The translations under genes were made by a program, and so were the position numbers. From an uncultured Aquimarina sp. (GTDB lineage Bacteria > Bacteroidota > Bacteroidia > Flavobacteriales > Flavobacteriaceae), in the NCBI GenBank assembly GCA_947503835.1, contig CANNFM010000005.1, positions 1 through 64,000 of the forward strand: a stretch of DNA of 64,000 nucleotides. The letters are read 5' to 3'. The notes under the pieces are model-generated. The model was not told the DNA's origin. It ran no database searches and worked only from the letters and a program-made list of their open reading frames with translations. Each line of letters opens with the position of its first letter. Position 1 is the stretch's first letter. Below, piece after piece: positions 43,246 to 51,872 of the stretch.

Positions 43246-46101
43246 TTAGGCTTCAGCCTCCATATACTCTTCAATAGGAGCACAGGTGCATATTAAGTTT
43301 CTATCCCCATATGCATCATCTACACGGCGTACCGATGGCCAAAATTTATTTTCGGCAATATACGATAGGGGATATGCCGCTTGTTCTCTGGAATATGGAA
43401 ATTCCCAACTATCCGCGGTAAGCATCGCCAGAGTATGGGGTGCATTTTTCATCACATTATTAGGTTTGTCAGTACTAGCTTCTGCGATTTCCTGACGTAT
43501 AGAAATTAAAGCATCACAAAAACGATCTAACTCTGCTTTACTTTCACTTTCTGTAGGCTCTATCATAATAGTACCGGCGACAGGAAACGAAACTGTAGGA
43601 GCATGAAACCCATAATCCATAAGACGTTTTGCGATATCAGTAACTTCTATCCCATTAGCCTTAAAAGGTCTGCAGTCTATAATCATTTCGTGGGCTGCTC
43701 TACCTCTTTCTCCTGTGTATAATACATTATAATGACCAGCCAGGCGCTCTTTTATATAGTTAGCATTAAGAATTGCGTATTCTGTGGATTCTTTTAGTCC
43801 TTTTGTACCAAGCATGGTAATGTATCCGTAGGATATCAAACATGCTAAAGCAGATCCCCATGGAGCTGCAGAAATCGCGGTAATTGCCTGATCTCCTCCT
43901 GTAGCTATAATTGGATTACCTGGTAAAAACGGAACCAATTGTTCTGCAACACAAATAGGACCTACACCAGGTCCACCACCACCATGAGGTATGGCAAAGG
44001 TTTTATGAAGGTTTAGGTGACAAACATCTGCGCCAATGGCACCTGGATTGGTTAATCCAACCTGTGCATTCATATTGGCACCATCCATATAGACTTGCCC
44101 ACCATTATCATGAATAATTTTGGTAACTTCTTTAATTGCTGACTCGTATACTCCATGAGTAGAAGGGTAGGTCACCATCAAAGCGGCAAGATTATCTTTA
44201 TACTTAAGTGCTTTTTCTCTTAAGTCATTTACATCAATATTACCTTCTTCGGTAGCTTTGGTAACGACTACTTTCATTCCGGCCATAACTGCAGACGCAG
44301 GGTTGGTTCCGTGAGCCGAAGATGGGATCAAACAAATATTACGATGATGATCACCTCTGGATTCGTGATAAGCACGAATTACCATTAGTCCGGCAAATTC
44401 TCCTTGGGCACCAGAATTAGGTTGTAATGATGTAGCGGCGAAACCTGTAATTTCGGTTAATTGATCTTCAAGTTTTTTTAGTATTTCCTGGTATCCTTGA
44501 GCTTGATCTACAGGTACCAAAGGGTGGATATTACCCCATTGCGGATCACTAAGTGGCAACATTTCTGATGCCGCATTTAGTTTCATAGTACATGATCCCA
44601 AAGGAATCATAGAATGGTTTAAGGAAAGATCTTTGCGTTCTAACTTTTTGATATAACGCATCAATTCTGTTTCAGAATGATAGGTGTTAAATACGTCATT
44701 TGTTAGAAACTCGGTATCTCGTTTTATATTAGAATCTATACTATTGGATTTGCCAATTTCTTTAATTTGAATTCCTTCTTTTCCTACAGATTTTGCAAAA
44801 ATAGAAACAATAACATTTAGATCTTCAATAGTTGTTGCCTCGTTAAGGGATATAGAAACTGTAGTAGTATCTGGGTAATAAAAATTCACCTCATGAGCCT
44901 CTGCTATTTCCTTTATTTTAGTTGCGTCGGCTTGTATACGAATAGTATCAAAATATGCAGTATTTAGTTGCTCGAAATCTAAGTTTTTTAATATTTTACT
45001 TAGTTCTGCAGCAGATGCATTAACTTTTGATGCTATATATTGCAAGCCTTCTGGTCCGTGATATACTCCATACATTCCGGCCATAACTGCCAGAAGTACT
45101 TGAGCAGTACAAATATTAGATGTAGCTTTATCGCGTTTTATGTGTTGTTCTCTGGTCTGAAGAGCCATTCGTAAGGCACGATCCCCATTGGTATCTTGGG
45201 TAACCCCAATAATTCTACCCGGAATATTTCTTTTATATTGTTCTCTGGTAGCAAAGTACGCAGCATGAGGGCCTCCATATCCCAATGGAATACCAAAACG
45301 TTGTGTAGTTCCTACAACAACATCTGCATCAAAACTTCCTGGTGATTTTAGAGACACTAAGCTCAAAATATCTGCTGCAACAGCCACTTTGATTTCAGCT
45401 TGATGTGCTTTTTTGACGAAATCAGCATAATCGTATACTTGCCCTGATTTTCCGGGATATTGAAGAATAGCTCCGTAAAACTCTGTAGAGAAATCAAATT
45501 GCTGATGATCTCCAACCACTAATTCAATATGTAAGGGTATTGCCCTTGTTTTTAATAAGGAGAGTGTTTGAGGTAAAATCTCTTCGGAAACAAAAAATTT
45601 GCTAACATTATTCTTTTTCTGATCTCTAGAACGCACGGCATAAAGCATAGTCATTGCTTCGGCGGCAGCTGTACTTTCATCTAATAATGAAGCGTTTGCG
45701 AGTTCCATACCCGTAAGGTCACAGATCATGGTTTGGTAATTCAACAAAGCTTCTAATCGACCTTGAGCGATTTCTGCCTGATACGGTGTATAGGCAGTGT
45801 ACCAACCTGGGTTTTCTAGAATATTGCGTTGTATTACTGCTGGTAGACAAGATTCATGATATCCAAGACCGATGTAGGTTTTGAACGCTTTGTTCTTGAT
45901 AGATAATTTTTGAATATGTGCCGAATACTCTTGTTCACTCATTGCAGAAGCAAGATTGAGTGGTTTTTTTAAAAGAATATCATCAGGAACAGTTTCAAAG
46001 ATGAGTTGATCTATTGAATCTACTTTAATAGTGTTTAACATGCTGTCTAGGTCCTTTTCTGATGGACCTATGTGACGCAGTTTAAATGAGTCAGTTTTCA
46101 T
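43246..46101 (-). CDS. gcvP: Glycine dehydrogenase (decarboxylating), P protein
   Basis: The P protein decarboxylates glycine with pyridoxal phosphate and passes the aminomethyl group to the lipoylated H protein. The single-chain form of 951 residues, with both halves fused, matches the normal length. N-terminal FKLRHIGPSEKDLDSML, ESTAAAEAM and GTTQRFGIPLGYGGPHAA mark the first half. PLGSCTMKLNAASEM and LHKTFAIPHGGGGPGVGP, with the cofactor Lys700, mark the second. The start at 46101 is chosen since the longer reading from 46161 adds residues before the family N-terminus. Partner genes gcvT and gcvH are not in the window. Confidence 0.95.
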   Translation of the reverse strand: MKTDSFKLRHIGPSEKDLDSMLNTIKVDSIDQLIFETVPDDILLKKPLNLASAMSEQEYSAHIQKLSIKNKAFKTYIGLGYHESCLPAVIQRNILENPGWYTAYTPYQAEIAQGRLEALLNYQTMICDLTGMELANASLLDESTAAAEAMTMLYAVRSRDQKKNNVSKFFVSEEILPQTLSLLKTRAIPLHIELVVGDHQQFDFSTEFYGAILQYPGKSGQVYDYADFVKKAHQAEIKVAVAADILSLVSLKSPGSFDADVVVGTTQRFGIPLGYGGPHAAYFATREQYKRNIPGRIIGVTQDTNGDRALRMALQTREQHIKRDKATSNICTAQVLLAVMAGMYGVYHGPEGLQYIASKVNASAAELSKILKNLDFEQLNTAYFDTIRIQADATKIKEIAEAHEVNFYYPDTTTVSISLNEATTIEDLNVIVSIFAKSVGKEGIQIKEIGKSNSIDSNIKRDTEFLTNDVFNTYHSETELMRYIKKLERKDLSLNHSMIPLGSCTMKLNAASEMLPLSDPQWGNIHPLVPVDQAQGYQEILKKLEDQLTEITGFAATSLQPNSGAQGEFAGLMVIRAYHESRGDHHRNICLIPSSAHGTNPASAVMAGMKVVVTKATEEGNIDVNDLREKALKYKDNLAALMVTYPSTHGVYESAIKEVTKIIHDNGGQVYMDGANMNAQVGLTNPGAIGADVCHLNLHKTFAIPHGGGGPGVGPICVAEQLVPFLPGNPIIATGGDQAITAISAAPWGSALACLISYGYITMLGTKGLKESTEYAILNANYIKERLAGHYNVLYTGERGRAAHEMIIDCRPFKANGIEVTDIAKRLMDYGFHAPTVSFPVAGTIMIEPTESESKAELDRFCDALISIRQEIAEASTDKPNNVMKNAPHTLAMLTADSWEFPYSREQAAYPLSYIAENKFWPSVRRVDDAYGDRNLICTCAPIEEYMEAEA

Positions 46102-46223
46102 AGCGAAAAACAGTTGAAATTGAGACCGCAAAAGTACACATTTAATTGTAAAAAATTTCACAAATAATTAACCCAAAGGCATCAAGTTTTTAACCAATTT
46201 CGGGTCTTATTAACAGATTACCC

Positions 46224-46231
46224 TAAATTTG
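46224..46231 (+). promoter_or_regulatory. -7 element (TAAATTTG) directly before a GTG start
   Basis: It matches TAnnTTTG and ends 4 bases before the GTG at 46236. If used, the transcript would have almost no leader. Confidence 0.45.
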
Positions 46232-46235
46232 TAGC

Positions 46236-47063
46236 GTGGAAGTCTTAAAAAGTATATTTAGATTTTATGTTAATAGCAGTATTCATGTTGCTATAGCTAT
46301 TTGTGCTTTAGTACAAATTACATTTATTAAATTCGAAATTGCTAATGGAAATACATTTCTTCTTTTTAGTTTTTTAGGTTCTATAGCGGCATATAATTTT
46401 GTTAAGTATTCTAAAGTTTCTAAACTTCATCATCGACGGCTAACCAGATCTATGAAAGGGATCCGTATTTTAACTTTATTGTGTAGTGGGTTTTTTGTGT
46501 ATTTTGCTTTTAAGGTGTCTTATGATACCCTAATGTATATGATTCCTTTTGTTATCCTTACAGTGTTGTATGCAGTACCGATTTTTCCGAATAAGAAAAA
46601 TTTGAGAAGTGTGGCTGGGATCAAAATTTTTATAATAGGATTGGTTTGGACTGGAGCTACCGTATTGATCCCAATGATCTATGCTAAAGGGGAGTTAAGT
46701 TTTGATTTTTTAATTGAAATAATTCAACGATTTCTGTTTGTTGTGGTATTGATGCTACCTTTTGAAATAAGAGATCTTCAATACGATGCTGAAACATTAG
46801 AAACAATTCCGCAAAAAATAGGGGTAACAAGGACTAAAGTCTTTGGAAGTATTTTGTTAGTAGTGTTTTTATTGTTGACAGCTATAAAAGATATACTTTC
46901 TTCTATAGAAATTTTAAGCACGATCTTAGTGGCTGTGATTAGCCTATTGTTTTTATGGGGAACAGAGAGGAAGCAATCAAAATATTATTGTTCTTTTTGG
47001 GTAGAAAGTATTCCTATAATGTGGTTTGCTATACTGCTTACACTTCAAAACTTATTTAGTTAA
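46236..47063 (+). CDS. UbiA-like integral membrane protein
   Basis: The 275-residue product has seven or eight membrane helices and the layout of UbiA prenyltransferases. The second Asp-rich loop is kept (FEIRDLQYDAETLETIPQKI). The first NDxxDxxxD loop is replaced by YNFVKYSKVSKLHHRR with no Asp, so prenyl diphosphate binding is doubtful. It is therefore a UbiA-superfamily protein of uncertain activity. The start is GTG at 46236. Its 3' end overlaps the convergent small Cys/His gene by 12 bases. Confidence 0.78.
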   Translation: MEVLKSIFRFYVNSSIHVAIAICALVQITFIKFEIANGNTFLLFSFLGSIAAYNFVKYSKVSKLHHRRLTRSMKGIRILTLLCSGFFVYFAFKVSYDTLMYMIPFVILTVLYAVPIFPNKKNLRSVAGIKIFIIGLVWTGATVLIPMIYAKGELSFDFLIEIIQRFLFVVVLMLPFEIRDLQYDAETLETIPQKIGVTRTKVFGSILLVVFLLLTAIKDILSSIEILSTILVAVISLLFLWGTERKQSKYYCSFWVESIPIMWFAILLTLQNLFS

Positions 47064-47306
47064 CTCTTCTTTTATTATTTGTTTCATTGATTCTTTCTGA
47101 GATGAACTAATAATATGAATATCAGTTTTTTTTATGGTCTTTGTAAGCTTTGTATTTCTTTTAGAATATGCCCGCGTAACTTTACAGTAAACTAAACGAA
47201 TGTTGAGTTTTATAATTTCCAAGATTGAAGCTTCTCCATACTGATTTTTATCACAAATATGTTTTGCTTCTTCGCAGGACACAAATAATTTACTAGTGCT
47301 GTTCAT
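47052..47306 (-). CDS. Small Cys/His-rich protein, paralogue 2 (sigma-factor operon)
   Basis: This 84-residue protein shares with its upstream neighbour the pattern FVSC-x4-HxCDKNQYxEA, then KLNIxLxYCKxxRxYSxxNxKLT. The Cys, His and Cys spacing suggests a zinc site like that of zinc-binding anti-sigma proteins. It has a single second Cys where paralogue 1 has CKAC. It is the third gene of the sigma operon, 51 bases after paralogue 1. Function is not recognised; an anti-sigma or accessory role is inference from position. Confidence 0.7.
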   Translation of the reverse strand: MNSTSKLFVSCEEAKHICDKNQYGEASILEIIKLNIRLVYCKVTRAYSKRNTKLTKTIKKTDIHIISSSQKESMKQIIKEELTK

Positions 47307-47357
47307 TACAATTTCGGGTACTTCTTTTTTATTGGTATATTTTTTAAGTATTCTTAA

Positions 47358-47621
47358 TTACTCGTTCATTTTTTGTTTTAGTCGCTCTTTCATTGCATTC
47401 TTTTCATATTGATTGATACTTATAACTTTTGGATCCTTAACCAACTTAGTTAGTTTGCCATTGTTTGCAGAATATTTTCTACACGCTTTACAATATATCA
47501 AATGTATGTTCAACTTTACTTTTTCCCAAAAAGTAGCTTCTTTATACTGATTCTTATCACAGAAGTGATTAGCATCAGAACAACTTACAAATATTCCGTT
47601 TTTGTTTTCTTCCTTACTCAT
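47358..47621 (-). CDS. Small Cys/His-rich protein, paralogue 1 (sigma-factor operon)
   Basis: This 87-residue protein has FVSCSDANHFCDKNQY, an EKVKLNIHLIYCKACRKYS helix with a CxxC pair, and a basic C-terminal tail (KNAMKERLKQKMNE). The His-Cys and CxxC arrangement is what zinc-binding anti-sigma factors of the ZAS kind use. Its ATG lies 7 bases after the sigma stop, so it is almost certainly co-expressed. It is likely the anti-sigma partner or a cofactor of the sigma protein, by inference. Confidence 0.75.
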   Translation of the reverse strand: MSKEENKNGIFVSCSDANHFCDKNQYKEATFWEKVKLNIHLIYCKACRKYSANNGKLTKLVKDPKVISINQYEKNAMKERLKQKMNE

Positions 47622-47628
47622 TATTTTT

Positions 47629-48210
47629 TTAAAACCAATTTTTTTCTAAACACTCAGCCATTGCTGTACGTGCTCGATGGATAATAACCCATAGGTTAGA
47701 CGCAGTAATATCGAATTCATTACAAATGGCTTCAGTATCAAAACCTTGAATTGTTTTCATTTTAAAAATCAGGGATTGTTTTTCTGGTAATTTATCCATG
47801 CAATTGTGTATTGCTAATCCAAGCTCTTCATTTTCAATATCGCCTTCGGCATTCTTGTCAAAGGGATCCGCTACTCGTTCTTCTAACCAATCCCCTTCGG
47901 TCTCAGAATCTGTTGAATAATTTATTCTAACTTCAGCTTTGCCTTTATTGCTATTAATTTTGCGATAATGGTCAATTATTTTTCTTTTTAGAATAGAAAT
48001 TAACCAAGTTCTTTCGCTAGCTTCACCTTTGAAGTTTTTCATAGATTTAAGGCCGGCAAAGAATGTTTCTTGTACAAGATCTTGAGCAATTTCTTTATCA
48101 TCAACTCTTACAATGGTATAGTTAAACAGGTAATCACTGTATTTATCCACCCATGCGTTGGGGTCTATGGTGTTTGTTGGCATTGTCATTCCTATTGTTG
48201 TCTTCATCAA
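47629..48210 (-). CDS. ECF-type RNA polymerase sigma factor
   Basis: The 193-residue sigma has region 2 (WVDKYSDYLFNYTIVRV, AQDLVQETFFAGLKSMKNF, ERTWLISILKRKIIDHYRK) and region 4 (CMDKLPEKQSLIFKMKTIQG, then the helix-turn-helix EAICNEFDITASNLWVIIHRARTAMAECLEKNW). The linker is acidic and long. Several Met codons lie near the N-terminus (positions 1, 2, 8, 10), so the exact start is uncertain. It leads an operon with two small Cys/His-rich proteins. The regulon cannot be read here. Confidence 0.92.
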   Translation of the reverse strand: MMKTTIGMTMPTNTIDPNAWVDKYSDYLFNYTIVRVDDKEIAQDLVQETFFAGLKSMKNFKGEASERTWLISILKRKIIDHYRKINSNKGKAEVRINYSTDSETEGDWLEERVADPFDKNAEGDIENEELGLAIHNCMDKLPEKQSLIFKMKTIQGFDTEAICNEFDITASNLWVIIHRARTAMAECLEKNWF

Positions 48211-48304
48211 AAATAGGATAAAAAGTTGAATCTTGCTCTATGCTTTTACGATGAATAACTAAGTAGGAATTATTATGGCGACCTTACATTAATTTTTTCA
48301 CGTA

Positions 48305-48769
48305 TTATATCTTGTCCTTTTTAATCTCTACATATGATTTTATGGATTGATTTCGAGCGGTAAGAAAATCAGTAAGATGTTTTTTTAATAGGACTTGATT
48401 GAATAGTTTCCCAAAGACTCCATATGGGGTCTTATATTCTAGAATGTCAATCATTTTTGTTCCAAAAGTTGTTGTATGAAAAATATGCTGATGCTTAAAT
48501 GATTTAAAATGACCTGTAATCATTTCGTCTGTAAAATGATCAGGAAATTGAAGACAAGTAATCTTACTTTGATGAGTAAGATATATCCCAAAATGTTTTC
48601 CTCTCCATGTTACAGTTTCATTTAATTCTATCAATCCAGAGGTAATGCCATTAATGGCTTTTTCATTAGTCTTTTTTGCTGAATGTATATGAAAATCTAT
48701 ATTTCTTGATAGATCAAATACTTCTTCGATTGGAGCTTTTATTTCGGTTTTGAGATGTATTATTGTCAT
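48305..48769 (-). CDS. SRPBCC-family ligand-binding protein
   Basis: The 154-residue product has the START/SRPBCC start TIIHLKTEIKAPIEEVFDLSRN and later HIFHTTTFGTKMIDILEYKTPYG, GKLFNQVLLKKHLTDFLTAR. The fold holds hydrophobic ligands. It is the last gene of the GbsR-led operon, 5 bases after the epimerase-like gene. SRPBCC proteins are often seen next to TIGR01777 proteins; the joint role is not known. Confidence 0.85.
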   Translation of the reverse strand: MTIIHLKTEIKAPIEEVFDLSRNIDFHIHSAKKTNEKAINGITSGLIELNETVTWRGKHFGIYLTHQSKITCLQFPDHFTDEMITGHFKSFKHQHIFHTTTFGTKMIDILEYKTPYGVFGKLFNQVLLKKHLTDFLTARNQSIKSYVEIKKDKI

Positions 48770-48774
48770 GAATG

Positions 48775-49686
48775 TTAATGGGCGAGGTCGTTTAATGCGG
48801 TTTTTAGATTAGGATATAGAAAAACAAAACCATGATCTTGAAGTTTTTTGGGAACCACATTTCTGCTTTTAAGTATTAATTCGGTTTCGGTTTTAATAAG
48901 ACGAGCTCCAAACTCTAATATTGGTTTTGATAATGATATCCCAAAAGGAATTTTCATGAGCTTTCTAAGGATTCTCATAAATGCCTGATTTGTAGTAGGT
49001 TTTGGTGATACAATATTAATGACACCCGTGATTTTTTGATTATTAATAATGAATTCTAAACTCCTGGCAAAGTCTGTTTCATGTATCCAGCTTAATTTTT
49101 GATTTCCATGACCTTGTTTTCCTCCAAATCCAATTTTGGTTAAGTTTACTATAGGTTGAAGAGCACCACCATTTTTTCCTAAAACAATAGAAGTTCTTAA
49201 GGCTACTTTTCTGGTTTTTGGTGTTTGCTGTTCAAAAAATGTATTCTCCCATGAAGTAGCTACATTTACCGAAAAACCGGTTCCTATCTCACCATGTATT
49301 TCATCCATTTCTTTATCTAGCGAATGTCGATAAATTGTTGCTGTAGAGGAATTAAGCCAAACTTTGGGAGGATTGTGACATTCTTTAATTGCTTTCCCTA
49401 AAATTGCTGTAGATTCTATTCTAGAACTTAATATTAGGTCTTTATTCTTTTTGTTGTACCTGCAATCCACTGATTTGCCTGTCATGTTAATGAGTACATC
49501 GGCGTTATCCAGTTCATTTTTCCAGTTTCCAATAGTTTTAGCATCCCAATTAACAAACTTAACATTGTTTTCTATTTTGCTTTTACCACGAGTTAGAATG
49601 ATTATGGTTTCTGACTTGGGTTTAAGGTATTCTATTAATACTTTTCCTAAGAAACCAGTTCCGGCTGCAATGATTACTTTTTTCAT
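48775..49686 (-). CDS. TIGR01777-type NAD(P)-dependent epimerase-like protein
   Basis: The 303-residue extended SDR starts KVIIAAGTGFLGKVLIEYL (GxGxxG form), then INMTGKSVDCRYN. It continues with SSTATIYRH, RTSIVLGKNGGALQPIVNLTK-like and SWIHETDFARSLEFI, ending in VPKKLQDHGFVFLYPNL. These are the marks of the SDR39U1/TIGR01777 group. The usual catalytic YxxxK is poorly kept (IYRHSLD), as is normal for the group. Its function is unassigned. It sits in an operon with the methyltransferase and SRPBCC genes. Confidence 0.87.
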   Translation of the reverse strand: MKKVIIAAGTGFLGKVLIEYLKPKSETIIILTRGKSKIENNVKFVNWDAKTIGNWKNELDNADVLINMTGKSVDCRYNKKNKDLILSSRIESTAILGKAIKECHNPPKVWLNSSTATIYRHSLDKEMDEIHGEIGTGFSVNVATSWENTFFEQQTPKTRKVALRTSIVLGKNGGALQPIVNLTKIGFGGKQGHGNQKLSWIHETDFARSLEFIINNQKITGVINIVSPKPTTNQAFMRILRKLMKIPFGISLSKPILEFGARLIKTETELILKSRNVVPKKLQDHGFVFLYPNLKTALNDLAH

Positions 49687-49688
49687 AT

Positions 49689-50570
49689 TTATTTTTCTGC
49701 TGTAATTAGGTAATACCCAAAACTTTTCATGTGTACTCCAGAAAGTAAGGCAAATAATGATCCTTTAAGGTTTTTCCAGCTTTGGGGTTTTAGATGTTCT
49801 CTTTTTAATAATTTTTTGAGAATAAATCCTGTGATCGCAAAAGGCACATGTAACACCGATGGGGCTACTCTAAAGGATACATCTTCGATACTTACGTTTT
49901 TAAAACCAATGTATTCTAGATTTTTTTGTACATCCTCGATACTTCCTAATCCTTCGAGGCTCCATCCTTTGCATAGTTGTTCATAGCAATATGTGCTCCC
50001 CATGCATAATTGTTCTTCACCTTTTTTGAGAAATACATCGGCAATGACTAATTTAGAGTTAGGTTTCAGTATCCTAAAAGCTTCTTGTAGTGATTGTATA
50101 CTATGACCAGAATGGCATAGACTTTCGATAGCATAAGCTCCATCAATACTGTTAGATTTAAATGAAGTGTTGCAATAATTTTCCTCGAGGATCAATCCGT
50201 TTTTATGTTTCAATCTTTTATTTCCTTCATGTACCTGAAATGTTGATAATGTGACCCCTATAATATTTAATAATGGATATTTTCTTAGTCCATATTGCAT
50301 GGCACCTCCAATCCCACATCCCAGATCAGCAACCAAAGAGTTTTTTAGAGAAACACTAAGTCTATTAAAAACTTGCTGTGTCATCTCATTGAGCATAGAA
50401 TCTCGTTTAAGCAGGTTGGTTTTAAAGGGGATATAATATCCAAAATGCATATTAAAATCCTTGCTCCAAAATTCATAGTCTTCTGTAGCTTCATCATAGA
50501 ACTGGATGATGTTACGCTTTGTAGCGGATCTTCTTTGTTTTAGTCTTTGTAGTACGGTGAGTGTGCTCAT
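49689..50570 (-). CDS. SAM-dependent methyltransferase, sterol/cyclopropane-type fold
   Basis: The 293-residue product has YDEATEDYEFWSKDFNMHFGYY at the N-terminus in the manner of sterol C24/cyclopropane-type methyltransferases. Motif I is VADLGCGIGGAMQYGLRKYP; then NIIGVTLSTFQVHEGNKR, the Cys/His active region DGAYAIESLCHSGH, and LVIADVFLKKGE follow. It probably methylates a lipid or isoprenoid. The operon context of membrane protein, epimerase-like and SRPBCC genes fits a small membrane-lipid modification pathway, as inference. Confidence 0.88.
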   Translation of the reverse strand: MSTLTVLQRLKQRRSATKRNIIQFYDEATEDYEFWSKDFNMHFGYYIPFKTNLLKRDSMLNEMTQQVFNRLSVSLKNSLVADLGCGIGGAMQYGLRKYPLLNIIGVTLSTFQVHEGNKRLKHKNGLILEENYCNTSFKSNSIDGAYAIESLCHSGHSIQSLQEAFRILKPNSKLVIADVFLKKGEEQLCMGSTYCYEQLCKGWSLEGLGSIEDVQKNLEYIGFKNVSIEDVSFRVAPSVLHVPFAITGFILKKLLKREHLKPQSWKNLKGSLFALLSGVHMKSFGYYLITAEK

Positions 50571-50581
50571 ATCTTTATAGT

Positions 50582-51022
50582 TTACAAGTTGAAAAACCCT
50601 ATGCAGTTGTAGATTACTAATAGTGTATATACCGTTGCAAAGAGGATGAATAGGAAATTCATGAAATAACTACCTATCTTAAATATTGGCTTTTTAGGAA
50701 TTTCATACATCGGGTAATATGCAATTTGGGTGGCAACTTTACCTACCCAATACGCAGCGATTAAACCAGTTATGGCTATAGCCAGAGCAGATTGTTCTTT
50801 TAATTGAGAGGTGAGTAATATGGCAATCAATCCAAATGAAAAGTTGAGACCCTGGATATATCTTCCATACGTTTTTGCTATTTCCTGGTTAAGGGGTTTT
50901 AATTGTTTTACATCATTGTACCAGTCAAAAACCTGATGTCTTATATAAGGATATATTAACGCAGTAAATATTTGACCGATACCACCAATAATAATAAGCC
51001 AGTTTGGAATATTGAATTTCAT
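50582..51022 (-). CDS. Small four-helix membrane protein
   Basis: The 146-residue product has four predicted membrane helices (about 8-25, 55-73, 78-96 and 115-143). It includes a short IRHQVFDWYNDVKQLKPLNQEI loop and KVATQIAYYPMYEIPKK. I cannot name the family. It stands between the GbsR regulator and the methyltransferase, all on the minus strand. Confidence 0.72.
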   Translation of the reverse strand: MKFNIPNWLIIIGGIGQIFTALIYPYIRHQVFDWYNDVKQLKPLNQEIAKTYGRYIQGLNFSFGLIAILLTSQLKEQSALAIAITGLIAAYWVGKVATQIAYYPMYEIPKKPIFKIGSYFMNFLFILFATVYTLLVIYNCIGFFNL

Positions 51023-51114
51023 GTTTTGTATATTTTAAACTTTCAGAAAAAATTGAAAGAATTATTGAAAATTAAAAAGAGATTTCCTCCTTTCTTATGT
51101 ATAGTTTTACTAGA

Positions 51115-51618
51115 TTATTTAATTAATTTAACTAATGCTTTTGTGATCCAGTTATGATCTTGCCCAACAACTTTGTTCATAAGGATGTCCAATGTGTCTG
51201 CCATTTCATGCAATGCCTTAGTTTGTTTTATAAGCTCTGTAGTTTTGGCTGTTCCATCTTCTTGGATTTTAGAAACATCATTTAAAATCTTAATTGTAGG
51301 TTTTAATTCTCGTCTGCTTCTTTCTTTAGCAATTTGTCTTGCCAGCTCCTGTACATCTTTTTCAGAGGTGAAGTATTCTTTACGCTCACCCATTTTATTC
51401 TCTTTGAAAACAATACCCCAATCCATTAATTGACGAAGATTCATACTTGTGTTTCCTCTGGATATTTGAAGCTCTTCCATGATATCCTCCATAGAAAGAG
51501 GTTCGGGTGATATTAATAAAAGAGCATGGATTTGCGCCATAGCTTTATTAATTCCCCACAAGGTCCCTAAAGCTCCCCATGTTGAAATAAATTTATTTTT
51601 TGCTTCATCATAATTCAT
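51115..51618 (-). CDS. GbsR/MarR-family transcriptional regulator
   Basis: The 167-residue winged-helix protein reads as GbsR-like: FISTWGALGTLWGINKAMAQIHALLLISPEPLSMEDIMEELQISRGNTSMNLRQLMDWGIV (described by segment), with EYFTSEKDVQELARQIAKERSR following. The recognition helix is around ISRGNTSMNLRQL. GbsR proteins are known to sense choline or membrane-related signals in Bacillus; the ligand here is unknown. It heads the operon of membrane protein, methyltransferase, epimerase-like and SRPBCC genes, which it probably controls. Confidence 0.9.
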   Translation of the reverse strand: MNYDEAKNKFISTWGALGTLWGINKAMAQIHALLLISPEPLSMEDIMEELQISRGNTSMNLRQLMDWGIVFKENKMGERKEYFTSEKDVQELARQIAKERSRRELKPTIKILNDVSKIQEDGTAKTTELIKQTKALHEMADTLDILMNKVVGQDHNWITKALVKLIK

Positions 51619-51872
51619 CTGTCGTAGTATATTGTTTTTTAATGATTAGATGGAACTCGCCAATAGTATTTCGATAGTATTAATTCAAATAATAAGGTGC
51701 GTTTCATACTACAAATATATGAAAATTATTAAACTTTCAAAAAATATTGAAACTTAATTATTTTTACCCTATTAAATGAATAGGGGAATCCAGTTGTTAT
51801 TTTGTGGACTATCCATTTTTGTTAAAAATTGATTTTGCGTAAGTTACAGTACTAACACAAACTCATATAATA

